Source: Pogonophryne albipinna (lineage: Eukaryota > Chordata > Actinopteri > Perciformes > Artedidraconidae). Taken from it: DNA of 64,000 nt. The position numbers and the translations under genes are program-made. The notes under the pieces were generated by a model. That model made no database searches, was not told the DNA's origin, and worked only from the letters and a program-made list of their open reading frames with translations. The stretch covers positions 37,000,048-37,064,047 of the forward strand of contig CM053249.1 of the NCBI GenBank assembly GCA_028583405.1, read 5' to 3'. This document shows, piece by piece, positions 10,930 through 22,401 of the stretch; within the stretch, counting starts at the first letter, position 1; every line of letters starts with the position of its first letter.

Positions 10930-13900
10930 ATATGCAGCATGTACTTTTTAATAAATACAGATTTTTTTAACAGATTTTATGTATTTGTGATCATACTGTG
11001 GGACCTGCTTGTATGTACTTACACAACAGGTGTACTGTTCTCTCTATGTGTTGTCCTGTCTCAGTGTGAACATAGATTAAACAGCCAGCCAAACTCTTTT
11101 GAGAACCAGGGAATGAGCAGCCATGCTCCTTTATTGACTTATTTGCAGTCCACTGACATTCAAACGGAGTGAAACTATACAAAAAGAAGTTACAAGGCAC
11201 TTAATGATCTCATACATGCAAGTGTAACATACACATATTAACACATAGGACCACTAAGTGTAAACAAGGTAAATGTAGCTAATGCTAGCTGTGCAATAAG
11301 CATGTGTATAATAATACATGTATAATAAGAACGGTACAGGCTAGTATGGCTAACGCTAGCATATATGCTAACGCTAGCATATATGCTAACGCTAGCATAT
11401 ATGCTAACGCTACCATGTATGCTAACGCTAGCGCGAATGCTAACGCAAATGCTAGCGCGAATGCTAACGCATTTTCTCATTGTGTTTAAACCGTTTAAAC
11501 ATCTCCAAATGTCATCACATAATCACAATACATGTTAATAATCCTTACAGTGTAAGTGTGAGGCTTACACTTACACTTACAGTCATTGCTTTCGGACGGA
11601 ATGTACCCTTTTACTCTTCAGGTTGCAAACAAGCCCCCAGGAAGTGCGCCGGACTCAGATGAAAATATTCGTGGTGGCCAAACGGCGGTACTACACTTCC
11701 GTTTGGTTGCCAGGCCCGGAAACACTTTTTCCCATTGACTTACATGGGGTAAGAGTGGTCTGTAAATCATTGGATATTTTTTTTTAAACTAAATAAACTA
11801 CCCAGTATGAACACTTGTATAGCCCTTATTAAAAACATTCGTTCCTCAAGTTGTAAAAATGTGCTAATAACGTTATTCTGAGAGTTATTTCCCTCTGCAT
11901 GAACGCGCATCTAACCCACGGGACCGCGCCGCCCGGCACGTTCAAATTACGTGTTCAGCACTACATGCGTTTATCTTTACCCATGGATGCACAATAAGAA
12001 CGGACCATATCGCCTTACTGCCATCCCACGTGATAATGGATATATTGCACATGTTTGCTGTAATTCATCATTTGTAAAATATTATACTACATGGGCTGTA
12101 TGATGTAAATCTTGTATTAAATAAAGTTAATATTACCGACGTAGATTAACGTCCCTGTAGCTTCTTATTGCACTTATAATATACCATTAAAGGAGTTGAA
12201 CGTTGCTGTTTGCTATTACTATAATACCACGCAGGGATAAGCCAGAGTTTACAACCTTTGCATGTGGGCACAACACGTTTTGACCCAGATTAATTAGCTA
12301 TACCATATGATATCGCCCGAGGAAGTCGTCATACTTATACATATATAAATAAAGATATATGTGTCAAAGCTCTATTCAAATGAACAGTTGTATTAATTAT
12401 ACTTGTATATATACATATATATATATAGCCTGTGTCGTATATTTATACACACAAATGAACAACCTTGTGTGTGTCAAATAACAAGTTGTATTGTAGTGTT
12501 TATTTTAGTGTTGTTTTATGCTTATCCACATTTTGATTTCAGAGCACAGGAGAATGCTGGGCACAACATAAAGCTCAACAGTGAAGCTGACAATGCTGAA
12601 CAAAACCATCACTAGATCCTGTTACATCAGCGTAATATAAAAGTCCATAACGATTTATGTCTACATTAGCATAATTATTAATGTCTCGGACGTTACACTA
12701 GCTAGCCGCTAGCTGCTAACTGCCGCGGTCGCCTCGTTATTCGTTAATATCAAATCCATCATAACAATCCAGAACGCGCTGTGCTGTTACGTGTACGCAA
12801 ATTGACGTGCTTGATGTAAACGAGCCTTTTGGAGGGCGTGGTTAAACTTGTGCATGCTCTATGAGTGCACATACGGGTACTTCTCAGGCATGCTGGGTAA
12901 TCTGTGACGTTTCACTCTCTCAAAAGTTTGGCCATTTTGTCATCCATGCGCCATTGAACAACTCTCATAGGAATGAATGAGGCCCCGCCTTCCACGCTGT
13001 ATCCAGTTCTTATTATACATCCATGGTTGCAAAGGGGAAATTAGTAGCAGTCTACACATTGATGTCTACTGCCATACTATTCAGTTCACTTTCTCCTACT
13101 TCCTGTAACCGGTTTCCTGTCTAAACTTCAGTACAAATTTTACAAATATATACATTTGCAAATATGAAACATACAGGTCAATATCACCTTGCTATTGGTA
13201 GCTGAACTGTCAATACCCCAACACATATTCTTAGATATAAATACCTAATTTTGAATTATTTAACACTTATAATTTCATGTCTTGTTAATAAGTGTTATTA
13301 TGGTAGAATTACTATTCTTGTGGTACTACTGCCTTATCAGGCCCATATTGAGCAGAGCATATTAAGACCAAAACTCATGTACAACAACTTCCTTACTTGC
13401 AATAAATAAGCACTAATTAGAGGGTTATTGAGGAAAAACTCTCAACTAATGGCCTATTACTTGTAGAATATGGTCATGCAGAATAAGGCATTAATAAGTG
13501 TTTTATAATGACTAATAAAGAGCCAATATACTGCTAATATGCATGTTAATTAACAACTAGTTGATGGTTAATTTGTGTACCTTAATATAAAGTGTTACCA
13601 AATATTGTTTCTCAGATCACACCACTCAAAACTGTTTATCTGTAAATGCTGACATTAATCTGACACTGTTCAGGGTACAATTCAATAACTAGAAGGCACA
13701 TATACTACATTACACTGCTCGGATGTATGCTTGAAGCAGCTGTGGGATGTGATTTGATGCTTTTAGGCCAAGAAGTTGCCATGGTAAGCATGTTCAGCTA
13801 TGTGTTGCTTTATTAAGCAATTGTTGGTAATTAAACTTTATCATGACGGATCAAAATTTAAATAAATAATTTCAGACTCAACATATGAAACTTTTGGCTT

Positions 13901-14537
13901 GTGTTCCTCAGTAATAAATACTTTAAAAAAAAAGTTTTATGTTTTTCACAATATCTGATCTTGTTGAGCACAATGTTAAATCCAGTCGAGGTGTGGGCGC
14001 ACACATATATCAGCACACTCAGCTAATGTCTGTTTTAAAACTGATACGGCTGTTTACTGAGTACACATCTGGCATGTGTATTCATGCTTGCTGTGGAACA
14101 TTCCAGTTAATTCATGAGAAGTTGAGACATACTTGGAAAGAAAAATGTAATGAAAGGATTTTATCTTTGTTGATATGGGACAAATTATATAAAAAAACAT
14201 CCTGTGATAACCTGACAGCAATCTATCTTTTCCAATATGGTGGTGGGAGGACATAAGGGGTCTCTGGTATATATTTATATTTCAGGTAAAAGCTGACTGT
14301 ACATACATGGTTCAAACACCATTATGGAATCAACCACAACGATGAGTTGGACTACAGAGGGGGGTCCGGGCAGAACCTGGTGGCGGTCCACAGACTGTCC
14401 CCCCTCCAAACCTTCAGGAGGCGGTAAAGGAGGCTCTGCTTCAGGACCAGCAGGCTGTCAAGATGCTGAACAATGTCTCTGCACCCTGAACATCCCAGAA
14501 TAGCGTGCCACCCTATTACAATATTTCGATGATTTTG
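10930..14537. other. Non-coding remainder of duplication unit 2
   Basis: Includes the GCTAACGC tandem repeat (11340-11470) and the empty TTAA site 11495-11498. No gene is recognised. Confidence 0.6.
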
Positions 14538-15803
14538 AATGAGATTACATTAAGTATGCAGGATTTTGGTTTAGTGTTTCTAACAATTGGCAGGCGGGGG
14601 GAGTCGAAAACCCATATAACACACTATAGGAGAGGGAAACCCTCAAAGAGCAGAATAGGGCCTCTTTAACGACAAAGAAATGCTGTCATAACATGAACGA
14701 AGATGTGCAACATCGGCTGTAAAAAGTGATGCAAAGCTGGTAAGGATATCTGATTATTACACTTGAAACCATGTATGCCTCCAGTAATTTAACTTTTAAA
14801 AAGAAAACCGAATCGATTTAGATAATGAGCACATTTCTGTCCTATGGCCTTGAGGTGGCAGTAGTGCTTCCATAAACTAAAGGTGGGGCATTTACAGAAA
14901 AACTGTAAGAAACACCTCATATTTAGACCAGCAAATAGTTCAATGGCATTCTTGCTTATATCGTATTTGCATACCTGTATTTATCTGTCAGGCTGGCCGA
15001 TTACATATTCAGCCTTATTTTGTAAAAATGATGGGGGATACAATAGACTTGGTAACAAGTCAAACAAGAAACCTATGTGAATGTAGAACAAGGACTATAC
15101 TGTATCACAATGTTAAGGGAGGGATTTCCTCATGGTCAGTGTTCACCAAATAGCACACTTTTAGCATACGGGTTGTTCCCTCTGGACCTCTTCCAGGTCT
15201 TTACTTCAACCAGACCTGAGACTTTAGGACGTCTCAGTCCTGGTGTTGTGTTAAAGTCTGTTTCTCCATTGAATTGTGTTTCCCTTCACAGCATTACCTC
15301 TAACTCAACCACTCCTCTCTTATACCTGACAGCTGACACTAACACAATATTTACCTAAGCCTTATCCCAAGGTCAGCACTAAAAAATAAACGTATTTAAA
15401 AGAGCAACAGACTTCAATACAAGATATGACATTGGTGCACCAGTTCACTTTTGAATAATGACTGTGTGGATTATGTCTACCTAATCAACATGTATTGCTT
15501 TCAAAAAAGTGTTTATCTGTTTTTTTCTTGTTCTTTAATACCTCTGCAGTGCCCCGGAGGTGAGGTGGCATCTCTCCACATATAGAAGTGAGCACGCAGG
15601 ATTTCGGCTTTTGGCTAATTATAGACCGCTTTTTGGTCAGTTTGTATATCATTTAAATATATAACACAATAAAGACTTATTAATTAAAAATGTTTCCTCA
15701 TGGTGGCAATATGCTTTCAAATAAAAAAAACAAGATTTATACATCTCAAATGTTTTTTTTCCCCCACAGGCTCAGTAGAATTACAAATTGCTCAGAGAAA
15801 CCT
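14538..15803. other. Intergenic, no gene seen
   Basis: AT-rich single-copy-looking DNA between the tandem duplication and the transposon upstream of dio2. Small ORFs (for example 15077-15358) show no domain or splice context. I see no RNA gene. Confidence 0.5.
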
Positions 15804-15945
15804 TTACGGTATGTCCACACAGCAGCTTTAAACAAATCTTCCAACGCTTCCAATGCTTCCAACGCTTCTTTGCCCATTGACGGAGCCTACACACGGCGGC
15901 GTGCGTTGCTGCTTCAACGCTTCTGCCCATTCACTTTGAATGGGG

Positions 15946-15953
15946 TGACGTCA
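15946..15953. promoter_or_regulatory. Consensus CRE carried by transposon
   Basis: A perfect TGACGTCA palindrome inside the PIF/Harbinger-like element, about 2.2 kb upstream of the dio2 start codon. A second copy is at 16224-16231 and the equivalent site occurs in the related element at 29477-29484. Binding is inferred only from the consensus. Confidence 0.45.
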
Positions 15954-16223
15954 CGATTCGCCGAACTGCATTGTGGGAGCAAAGCGTAGCTTCTCTCGCG
16001 GTGCTCGCTGCAAAAGTAGAGCAATGTTCTACTTTTGCCGCCTCGACGGAGGCGTCAGCCAATCGAATCATATGCCAGTGCAAGCTCTAGCCAATCAAAC
16101 CGTGTGCTTGTGTGTCTGGGGCGGGAGATTCATGTGATTGGTTGTTGGTCGAGTTTCAGCCCCCCCCGCCGGCAAGCAACAACGCACGCCGCCGTGTGTA
16201 GGAGCCGTGACTTTGAATGGGGA

Positions 16224-16231
16224 TGACGTCA
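16224..16231. promoter_or_regulatory. Second consensus CRE carried by transposon
   Basis: TGACGTCA within a second internal module of the same element, about 1.9 kb upstream of the dio2 start codon. Whether it is functional cannot be told from sequence. Confidence 0.4.
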
Positions 16232-16611
16232 CTTTGCCTCGCTTTTCGCCGAACTGCATTGTGGGGGAGCGAAGCGAAGATTTCCAGGATTTCCAGGATT
16301 TTCAGGATTCAAAAGTTGAGCAATGTTCAACTTTTGAAGCTGAGCTGGAAGCGTCAGCCAATCAAATCCCGTTTATGCAAATCTGATAGTACAAGCGCTA
16401 GCCAATCAAACCGCGTGTAAGCAGGGAGAACCAGACCGCAGTTCATTTCCTCATATTCCAAACGAGAAATTACGGTAGCAAATCACCCGGTTCTTTACGA
16501 CCAGAACTATTAACGGGATACAAACCGGAGGAACCAGGCATGGAGGGAGGTGGCAGAGACAGTGGGTGAAACTGGTAGGTTTTCGCCTGTTTGGGGAGTT
16601 TATATATATAT

Positions 16612-17662
16612 TAGTGCTGTCAAAATTATCGCGTTAACGGCGGTAATAAATGTTTTGAATTAATTGCGTTAAAATATTTAACGCATTTAACGCATGTGCA
16701 GAATGGCCCGCCCCATACATCCCACCAGTGGCAGCGCCAGGGTATGGCTGGGGTAGGCTACACCCATACCAAGAAATGGCTTAGCCCCACCATGAAAAAT
16801 GATGTTAAAGTAAGCAAAATAAAGTCCGCCAACTCGCGCGGAGTAAATTGCACAGACAGCAGTTAGTAAGATTGATTTCAGTAGCCACTTGTCTGGAAAT
16901 ACCGAAGACCAGAAACGGTTTTGAAAACTTTTGTCACGTAGTGATCGTCTTCTCAATAGAACATCTTTGATAATGTCGGTGTTGTTGCAGGAAGTCCCGA
17001 CGGAGAATACTTTTGCTGTAGTACAGGGGTGCACATAACTGGTACGCAGGTTATGTGCGTAATCTGAAACTTGTGTCACAAAGCGCATTTGCGTACCAAC
17101 GTACTTGTGAAGCTTTTCCAGAAGGCGGTTAGATCACCGGACGACAGAGTCGGTCTCCGTGTGCACAGACAGGGCTGCTGTTAACGTCGGTCTGTACAAC
17201 GGAATTGTGCCAAAACTACGCCAACCGGCTGCGGAGGGAGACTCCCCCCCCCCTTCACTGGAGAACTGCGCTAAAACAGCTGATCACAACGTTCACACTC
17301 TGTGGTCACGAAGTACTCCACTAGCCGCCGCCGCCGCCCCCCCCCCCCTCTGTCGACTTTCCTGAAGTACTCCCCCGTTGATAGAAATCAACACGTAATG
17401 AATTAAGACCCCACGGTTTGATGATTGATAGGTGTGTGGGTTGTCTTTCATTTTGACACGCAGAATTTTTTTATAATAAACATAGATACTGTATGTTAAA
17501 TGAATATATCCGCCTTCTTTCATTTATCTTTCCATTCCCACAACAATATACATAAATAAATGGCATATTTTGGACATAGTTCGAATGGTGATTAATCATG
17601 ATTAATTAATTTTTAAGCTGTGATTAATCTGATTAAAAAAATTTAATCGTTTGACAGCCCTA
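16612..17662. mobile_element. Nested hAT-like element
   Basis: Ends TAGTGCTGTCAAA and TTTGACAGCCCTA are near-perfect inverted repeats, in a TA-repeat target (TATATATAT on both sides) that hides the exact target duplication. Inner ends carry TTAATTGCG/TTAATCG motifs. There is no recognisable transposase. It sits inside the element at 15807-17841, so it is younger than it. Confidence 0.7.
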
Positions 17663-17928
17663 ATATATATATATATATTGCTCGCATAAAATCCCCGGGG
17701 TTTTTTGCTTTGTATGTCGGGGGCGGGAGATTCATATGATTGGTTGTTGGTCGCGTTGCTCGCAAAAAATCCCCAAGCTTTCAGACACGCCCAGCTCCAA
17801 GATTTTAAAGATTTTTGAAAAGCTGCTGTGTGGACGTACCGTTACAGAAAAAAAAGAAGGAAAAACCCAAAGTGGAGCTGCAGCTCAACCCGAGGGAGGG
17901 GGGGAGGAGGGTATTCACTGTCTACATC

Positions 17929-17936
17929 TGACGTCA
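17929..17936. promoter_or_regulatory. Consensus CRE in dio2 5' flank
   Basis: A perfect TGACGTCA 221-228 bp upstream of the dio2 start codon and outside the transposon that ends at 17841. cAMP induction through a promoter-proximal CRE is established for mammalian DIO2, so the position supports the same control here; the functional claim is inference. Confidence 0.6.
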
Positions 17937-17973
17937 ATCTTTCTACAAAGATAAGCCGTGTGGCTTAATATGA

Positions 17974-17980
17974 AATATAA
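17974..17980 (+). promoter_or_regulatory. Possible TATA-like element of dio2
   Basis: AATATAA about 40 bp downstream of the CRE and about 177 bp upstream of the start codon, a reasonable spacing for a core promoter. No transcription start can be read from sequence alone. Confidence 0.3.
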
Positions 17981-18156
17981 TGTTCGCACTTATAGGGCGA
18001 GTTATGGAGCTCCAGCCTCCTCGTGCAGCTGCGAGCACACAGCAGGGGGACACAGGCACGCTGAACTTTGAGCGCGCACGGAGCCTCGCGCCGCTGGAGG
18101 CATGCAGGGCGCGATGCAATAGTTGTGCTGCGGTCGGATACACGCAGGAAGACACA

Positions 18157-18384
18157 ATGGGCATGGCGAGTGAGGATCTGCTGGTGACCCTCCAGATACT
18201 GCCCGGCTTCTTCTCCAACTGTCTGTTCCTCGCGCTCTATGACTCCGTGGTGCTGGTGAAGCGCGCGGTGTCGCTGCTCAGCTGCTCGCGCCCCGCGGGC
18301 TCCGGAGAGCGGCGGCCCCGCATGCTGACCTCCGCGGGGCTGCGCTCCATCTGGAACAGCTTCCTGCTGGACGCATACAAACAG
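18157..18384 (+). CDS. dio2: Type 2 iodothyronine deiodinase, exon 1
   Basis: Encodes residues 1-76 of DIO2, the endoplasmic-reticulum selenoenzyme that removes the outer-ring iodine of T4 to make T3. The start ATG at 18157 gives MGMASEDLLVTLQILPG, matching the conserved DIO2 N-terminus; an upstream in-frame extension to 17980 exists but lacks family similarity and is 5' UTR. Residues about 10-34 (LQILPGFFSNCLFLALYDSV) are the single membrane anchor. The exon ends LLDAYKQ at a GTAGGG donor at 18385, phase 0, the same place as the single coding intron of vertebrate DIO2. The upstream region has a CRE at 17929. Confidence 0.95.
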
Positions 18385-18483
18385 GTAGGGGCTGATCCTG
18401 CGGTGTCCCAGGGACCTGAACCCATCATCATTCACTCACTGTGTTTCAACTTCAGGAATATGCCACATGACGCAGTTTTACCA

Positions 18484-18525
18484 AATACTGTGCGTGTGTG
18501 TGTGCGCGCGCGTGTGTGTGTGTGA
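18484..18525. repeat. (GT)n/(GC) microsatellite
   Basis: Alternating GT/GC dinucleotides in the dio2 intron about 100 bp after the donor. Confidence 0.8.
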
Positions 18526-19369
18526 GTATCCCAGGCTTACTGTTCAACACAGTACGTTATGTTTCTGTCTCTGTCTTCGTACAACCAGTGTGTATGCAGA
18601 ATAAATAATTCAAGATAGAGCTTTATTCATTCTGAGACATGTAATGCAAATTAAGGGTGTAGGAAGTAACACGTAAAACAGTTTTAAATAGAATATCAGT
18701 ACAAGACATTTAGTAAAATACAAAAGTAGGGTCAACAACATTACAATAAAAAAGAGTAAATATATAAAGTGCATAATTAATTAGGTCAATTCATTTAAAG
18801 GTCTGCTATTAAACTCTTTATCTACAATATATTATAGGTCTCAGATATATAAACATGTATCTGAAGTGTTTGTCTGAAACACCAAACAGATCATTGCAGC
18901 ATACCTCAGTTGGTGATTGGCTAATACACAACCCCAAAAATATTTGGCACAAAGTGGCAAAATCAGATTTTTCAGATCTCATTTTATGGTTTTTATATAA
19001 ATGGATCAGGACAAAAAAGAGGGAGAATGTTTTTTCCCAAACGTTCAGAGTCTCTTAACACAGAGGTGTTACCTTTAAAATAAACCATAAATGTTAATGA
19101 GAGCAACTGTACTGCAAGTGTAGATCAGTTATGATTTAGCTTTGTATTTTCCATGCATGCCCCTCATAAGTGAAGACCACCAGACAATGGTCTATTTCTA
19201 AGGCAAGTAGCCTATTTGTTAAAAACATAAAAATCATTGGAGGAGATATATAACTCTAAAATGGCCAATCATTAGACCCTAAATGTTATCACTCAGAAAA
19301 GTATTCAACCAGGTCCCAAGGTGGATAGATCTACAAACGCTCTGGGGGGGCAAACGGCTCTGTGTGTAC
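18526..19369. other. dio2 intron, first part
   Basis: AT-rich intronic DNA. No exon or RNA gene recognised. Confidence 0.6.
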
Positions 19370-19377
19370 GCCTATAC

Positions 19378-20778
19378 CAGGGGTGCCCAACCTTTTTTGA
19401 ACCGAGAGCTACTTTTAAAGTTGCCAGTCTGCCGAGATCTACCAGTCCAAATAGAGAGGCGTAGTCATTACTGACAGCCTACTACCAGGTAAATACACAC
19501 TTCTACTTGTATTAAACTGACCTTTGTACGATTAATACTTCATAAAATACTGCAGATCCTTTATCTTACCTCTTTCTAATCTACACACATACAAGTATTT
19601 AACTGAAGCTACACAACAATGTTGTTGATACAGAGTTGGAGTTTATTCACACGTCACATACTACAGTGGGTAATGTTTTCAAGAAACATTGAACAGTGCT
19701 GCCACATATGACACAGGAAGAAAAGAAAAGACGCTGAACCCTTTCTTTGCCATTACAATTAGGCTTACTAATAAGACAACGCAGATCTGAAGCTACACAG
19801 GAATCTGCTGCCAAAGTGCAATAAAAAAGACAAAATTAATAGAATCAAACCCTTTTTTTGTTACATTTTAGTAGAGTATAAAAAGAAATGCCTTTAAAAT
19901 AGGATGCAAGCAACACTAGTTTCTTAACCTGAATTGATGATAGACTATAATCAATTTAAGTTTGCATTCTTATACCATTTTGTACAATAATTATAATGAA
20001 TAAGTTCAAACAAACTAAAACTTACAGCTGATTAATAACGGTATCTAACTTGAGTTTTTATTATATCAAAAACCTGTTGAAATGCTTCTGTTGTTTTTAC
20101 TGTCCCCAAAAAGCGCGTTGGCAGCCTCCAGGAATGCTTCTTTCACAACTTCGCCGTCTTTGAAAGACTTCATGTGTTTCGCAAGAACGTGACTGACACG
20201 ATAAGATGCTCTGGAGCAGCCTTGCTCTTGTTGTTGGGCCTGGTGAAAATGGACTGCTGTGCATTTAGCTGTCCTCTCAGGCCCCTCCCCTTTTGGGAGC
20301 GTAGGGCAGAATTAGGAGGGAATTTCGTCTCGTAGCGTTTGTGCACTGTTTTGAAATGCCGCTCCTAAATTACCCTTCTTCGATAAAGCCACACTCGCAT
20401 TGCAGATGAGACAGATGGACTTTGAATTGGAATAGATACAAAAATAATCATCCTCCCACTCGGAGTGAAAATTATATATTTTGGGCTTTTTTGCTTCTGC
20501 CATAATTGTGGTCCAGTGTGTGTGCGGACTGTCACTCCTGTTGACATGGACAACGTCAGCGAAATAGTGCCCACTGCCCACCAGCCACGCCCCCACACAT
20601 GGGTCACGCCGGCCAATCACAAAGCTTTGGTGCGTTCATGTGCATTATTCTGGCTCGGGAAGATTATGTTATAGGACATTAACGATAAAACAGAATATTG
20701 TTGTTCTATTTTTAGACACATCTCGCGATCGACTGGGAATCTCCCGGTCGATCGCGATCGACTGGTTGGGCACCCCTG
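19378..20778 (-). mobile_element. hAT element in dio2 intron, 8-bp TSD
   Basis: Ends are CAGGGGTGCCCAACC and GGTTGGGCACCCCTG, perfect 15-bp inverted repeats, flanked by the 8-bp duplication GCCTATAC (19370-19377 and 20779-20786). A minus-strand ORF from 20503 to 20312 encodes MAEAKKPKIYNFHSEW then CLICNASVA, the N-terminal zinc finger of Charlie/GTF2IRD2-like hAT transposases. The rest of the transposase is missing at 1401 bp, so it is an internally deleted, non-autonomous copy. Confidence 0.92.
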
Positions 20779-20786
20779 GCCTATAC

Positions 20787-21600
20787 GATAATTTTCTGAT
20801 AACGATGAAATAGCCCCGCCTCCCTCTCCCCACGTCTCCTGCTCAGAGATCAGCTGCTGGGCTGACAGAAGAGGGGGAGGAAAAGAGAGGCTCAGTTTAT
20901 TATTCTTATATAGAGTTGTTATCAATTTGTTTTAAAGCTCAATAAATAACAAAGACTACATCCCATTTCCCCCCCAGGGGGTGAAAAGGTTCGCGCGAAC
21001 TAGGTTCTAGTTCCAGATCGTTTTGGTGTGAAACCAAAATCCCAAGAACTATCGACCTAGTTCCTGGGAAAAGTACTCCGGTGTGAAAGTGCCTAATGTG
21101 TTGCACCTGTTCCTATTTGAAAACCTTTGTGATTATATTTACTTTACTGAGTTTTGCCACCTCATCAAAGTCCCTGCCTAATGCCTCATTCATGCAATGT
21201 CAGCAGAGCGGGAAAAAATAAACCATCTGTTTCTGACTTCCTGCTTCATCCCGAGGTAGTCTCCCCACTTACATTGTTGTCAGGGTAGAGCGAAGCAGGC
21301 AGGACCCAAATGCAGATTTCACAGAAAATACCTTTATTTCAAGGTTAAATAGTAACAAACAGAACTCTTCCCCGTGAACACAGTCAAAGACAAACAACGA
21401 TCTCACAAAGACCCATTTGTGGCCGGCAGCCACTGCGCGCCGGGCCGGTAGAGTGGCCGGTCACATCTTTATGTAAACAGACGCGCATGTAAATGGCAAT
21501 TTATCGAGGTCAGAAAAGTTATTGAGGTCATTTTTATTTATCGTACGATAAGTCAATTAATTGCTTATCGCGACAGGCCTAGTAGCGTGCAGACTCTACA
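20787..21600. mobile_element. Older hAT remnant and LTR fragment in dio2 intron
   Basis: Sequence near 21535-21583 ends TTATCGCGACAGGCCTA, a common hAT terminus. At 20970-21100 there is a MITE-like piece with TTCTAGTTCC/GGAACTA motifs. At 21278-21420 minus-strand gypsy-type LTR end sequence is present (GGACCCAAATGCAG, CCTTTATTTCAAGG), similar to the LTR at 41025-41266. All are fragments. Confidence 0.5.
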
Positions 21601-22401
21601 GGGAGATTTGTAATGGATAACACTCAACAGCAGCTTGATGATAGGCTAACAATGTAGGTGTGTCGCTGTGCTATTGGATATATGTGACCAGCTGATGAGA
21701 ACAGCTGACAACCAACAGACAGCCACAGACTCTGGATGCCACGAGTCTATTAACTTGCATCAAAGATACTCTGACTTGTGTCTTAGTCCCTTCCACCTGG
21801 AAATGTATGGAGATATGCAAGGAGACCATCTGAGGAGAGAGGAAATGGGTTTTATAGAAAATGAAGATGTCCTTTCCTCTGGAGCACCACATGAGGCGAT
21901 CACAGTCGGATCAGCTTTAACAACTGCAAACACTTTTCATAGGACCACAGCACTCTAGCTATCAGCTATTAAATCTGTATTCTGACCTCATTCCAGTATG
22001 AATCTTCAGTGATCAGCTGCAGTGTCCATTTAATAACTGATATACAAAAAGGGAGCGTGTCGGCTGGTAAAATATTTCCCTGAAGGATGCTCCTGTGTAT
22101 CCCCGCAAGTAGTGAAATATCAAATCAGAGACTTGGGATGCACCCAATCACACCAGGAATTGTGAGTGAGGATGCCTCAGGGGAGTGAAATGGCAGAATT
22201 ATAAATGAACTAAAGGCATAAGCTTCAGACTGAACTTCATTAAAACATATTAGCTGTGTGAGGTAGACATCCATTATCAAGGGAAACTATATATTATATA
22301 TATTGGATTTTATTCTGATGAATTGCATAACATTGAAAAAAGAGTTTGTTAAAAGCTAAAAGCAGAGCCCTTATCAATCTAATCTATTTGTATCTCCGTA
22401 G
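21601..22401. other. dio2 intron, last part
   Basis: No gene. The intron ends TATCTCCGTAG at 22401. The pyrimidine tract is modest but the acceptor is fixed by the protein (AYKQ then VKLG). Confidence 0.6.

Larger units (their letters stand above)
9237..14537. repeat. Unit 2 of a direct tandem duplication
   Basis: Same orientation as 508-9236 and near-identical outside the indels. It starts within the retrotransposon at the boundary between the CTCGAG array and the 60-bp array, directly after the unit 1 end. It keeps the array segment at 9974-10230 and the empty TTAA site that unit 1 lost or had filled. Unique sequence resumes at 14538. Confidence 0.9.
15807..17841. mobile_element. PIF/Harbinger-like element upstream of dio2
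   Basis: Flanked by TTA (15804-15806 and 17842-17844). The ends are inverted repeats: CGGTATGTCCACACAGCAGC on the left and its near-complement GCTGCTGTGTGGACGTACCG on the right. A 3-bp TTA target duplication fits PIF/Harbinger. The inside holds repeated modules (GATTGGTTGTTGGTCG at about 16136 and 17740), two TGACGTCA sites, and a nested hAT at 16612-17662. A 578-bp relative is at 29411-29988. Confidence 0.8.

Noticed and set aside
15690..16420. Short ORFs in the upstream element as dio2 upstream exons
   Set aside because: They lie inside the PIF/Harbinger-like element and have no similarity to DIO2.
17980..18525. 181-codon single-exon ORF as the dio2 first coding region
   Set aside because: The part before 18157 lacks deiodinase similarity and the part after 18384 runs through a splice donor into a GT microsatellite.
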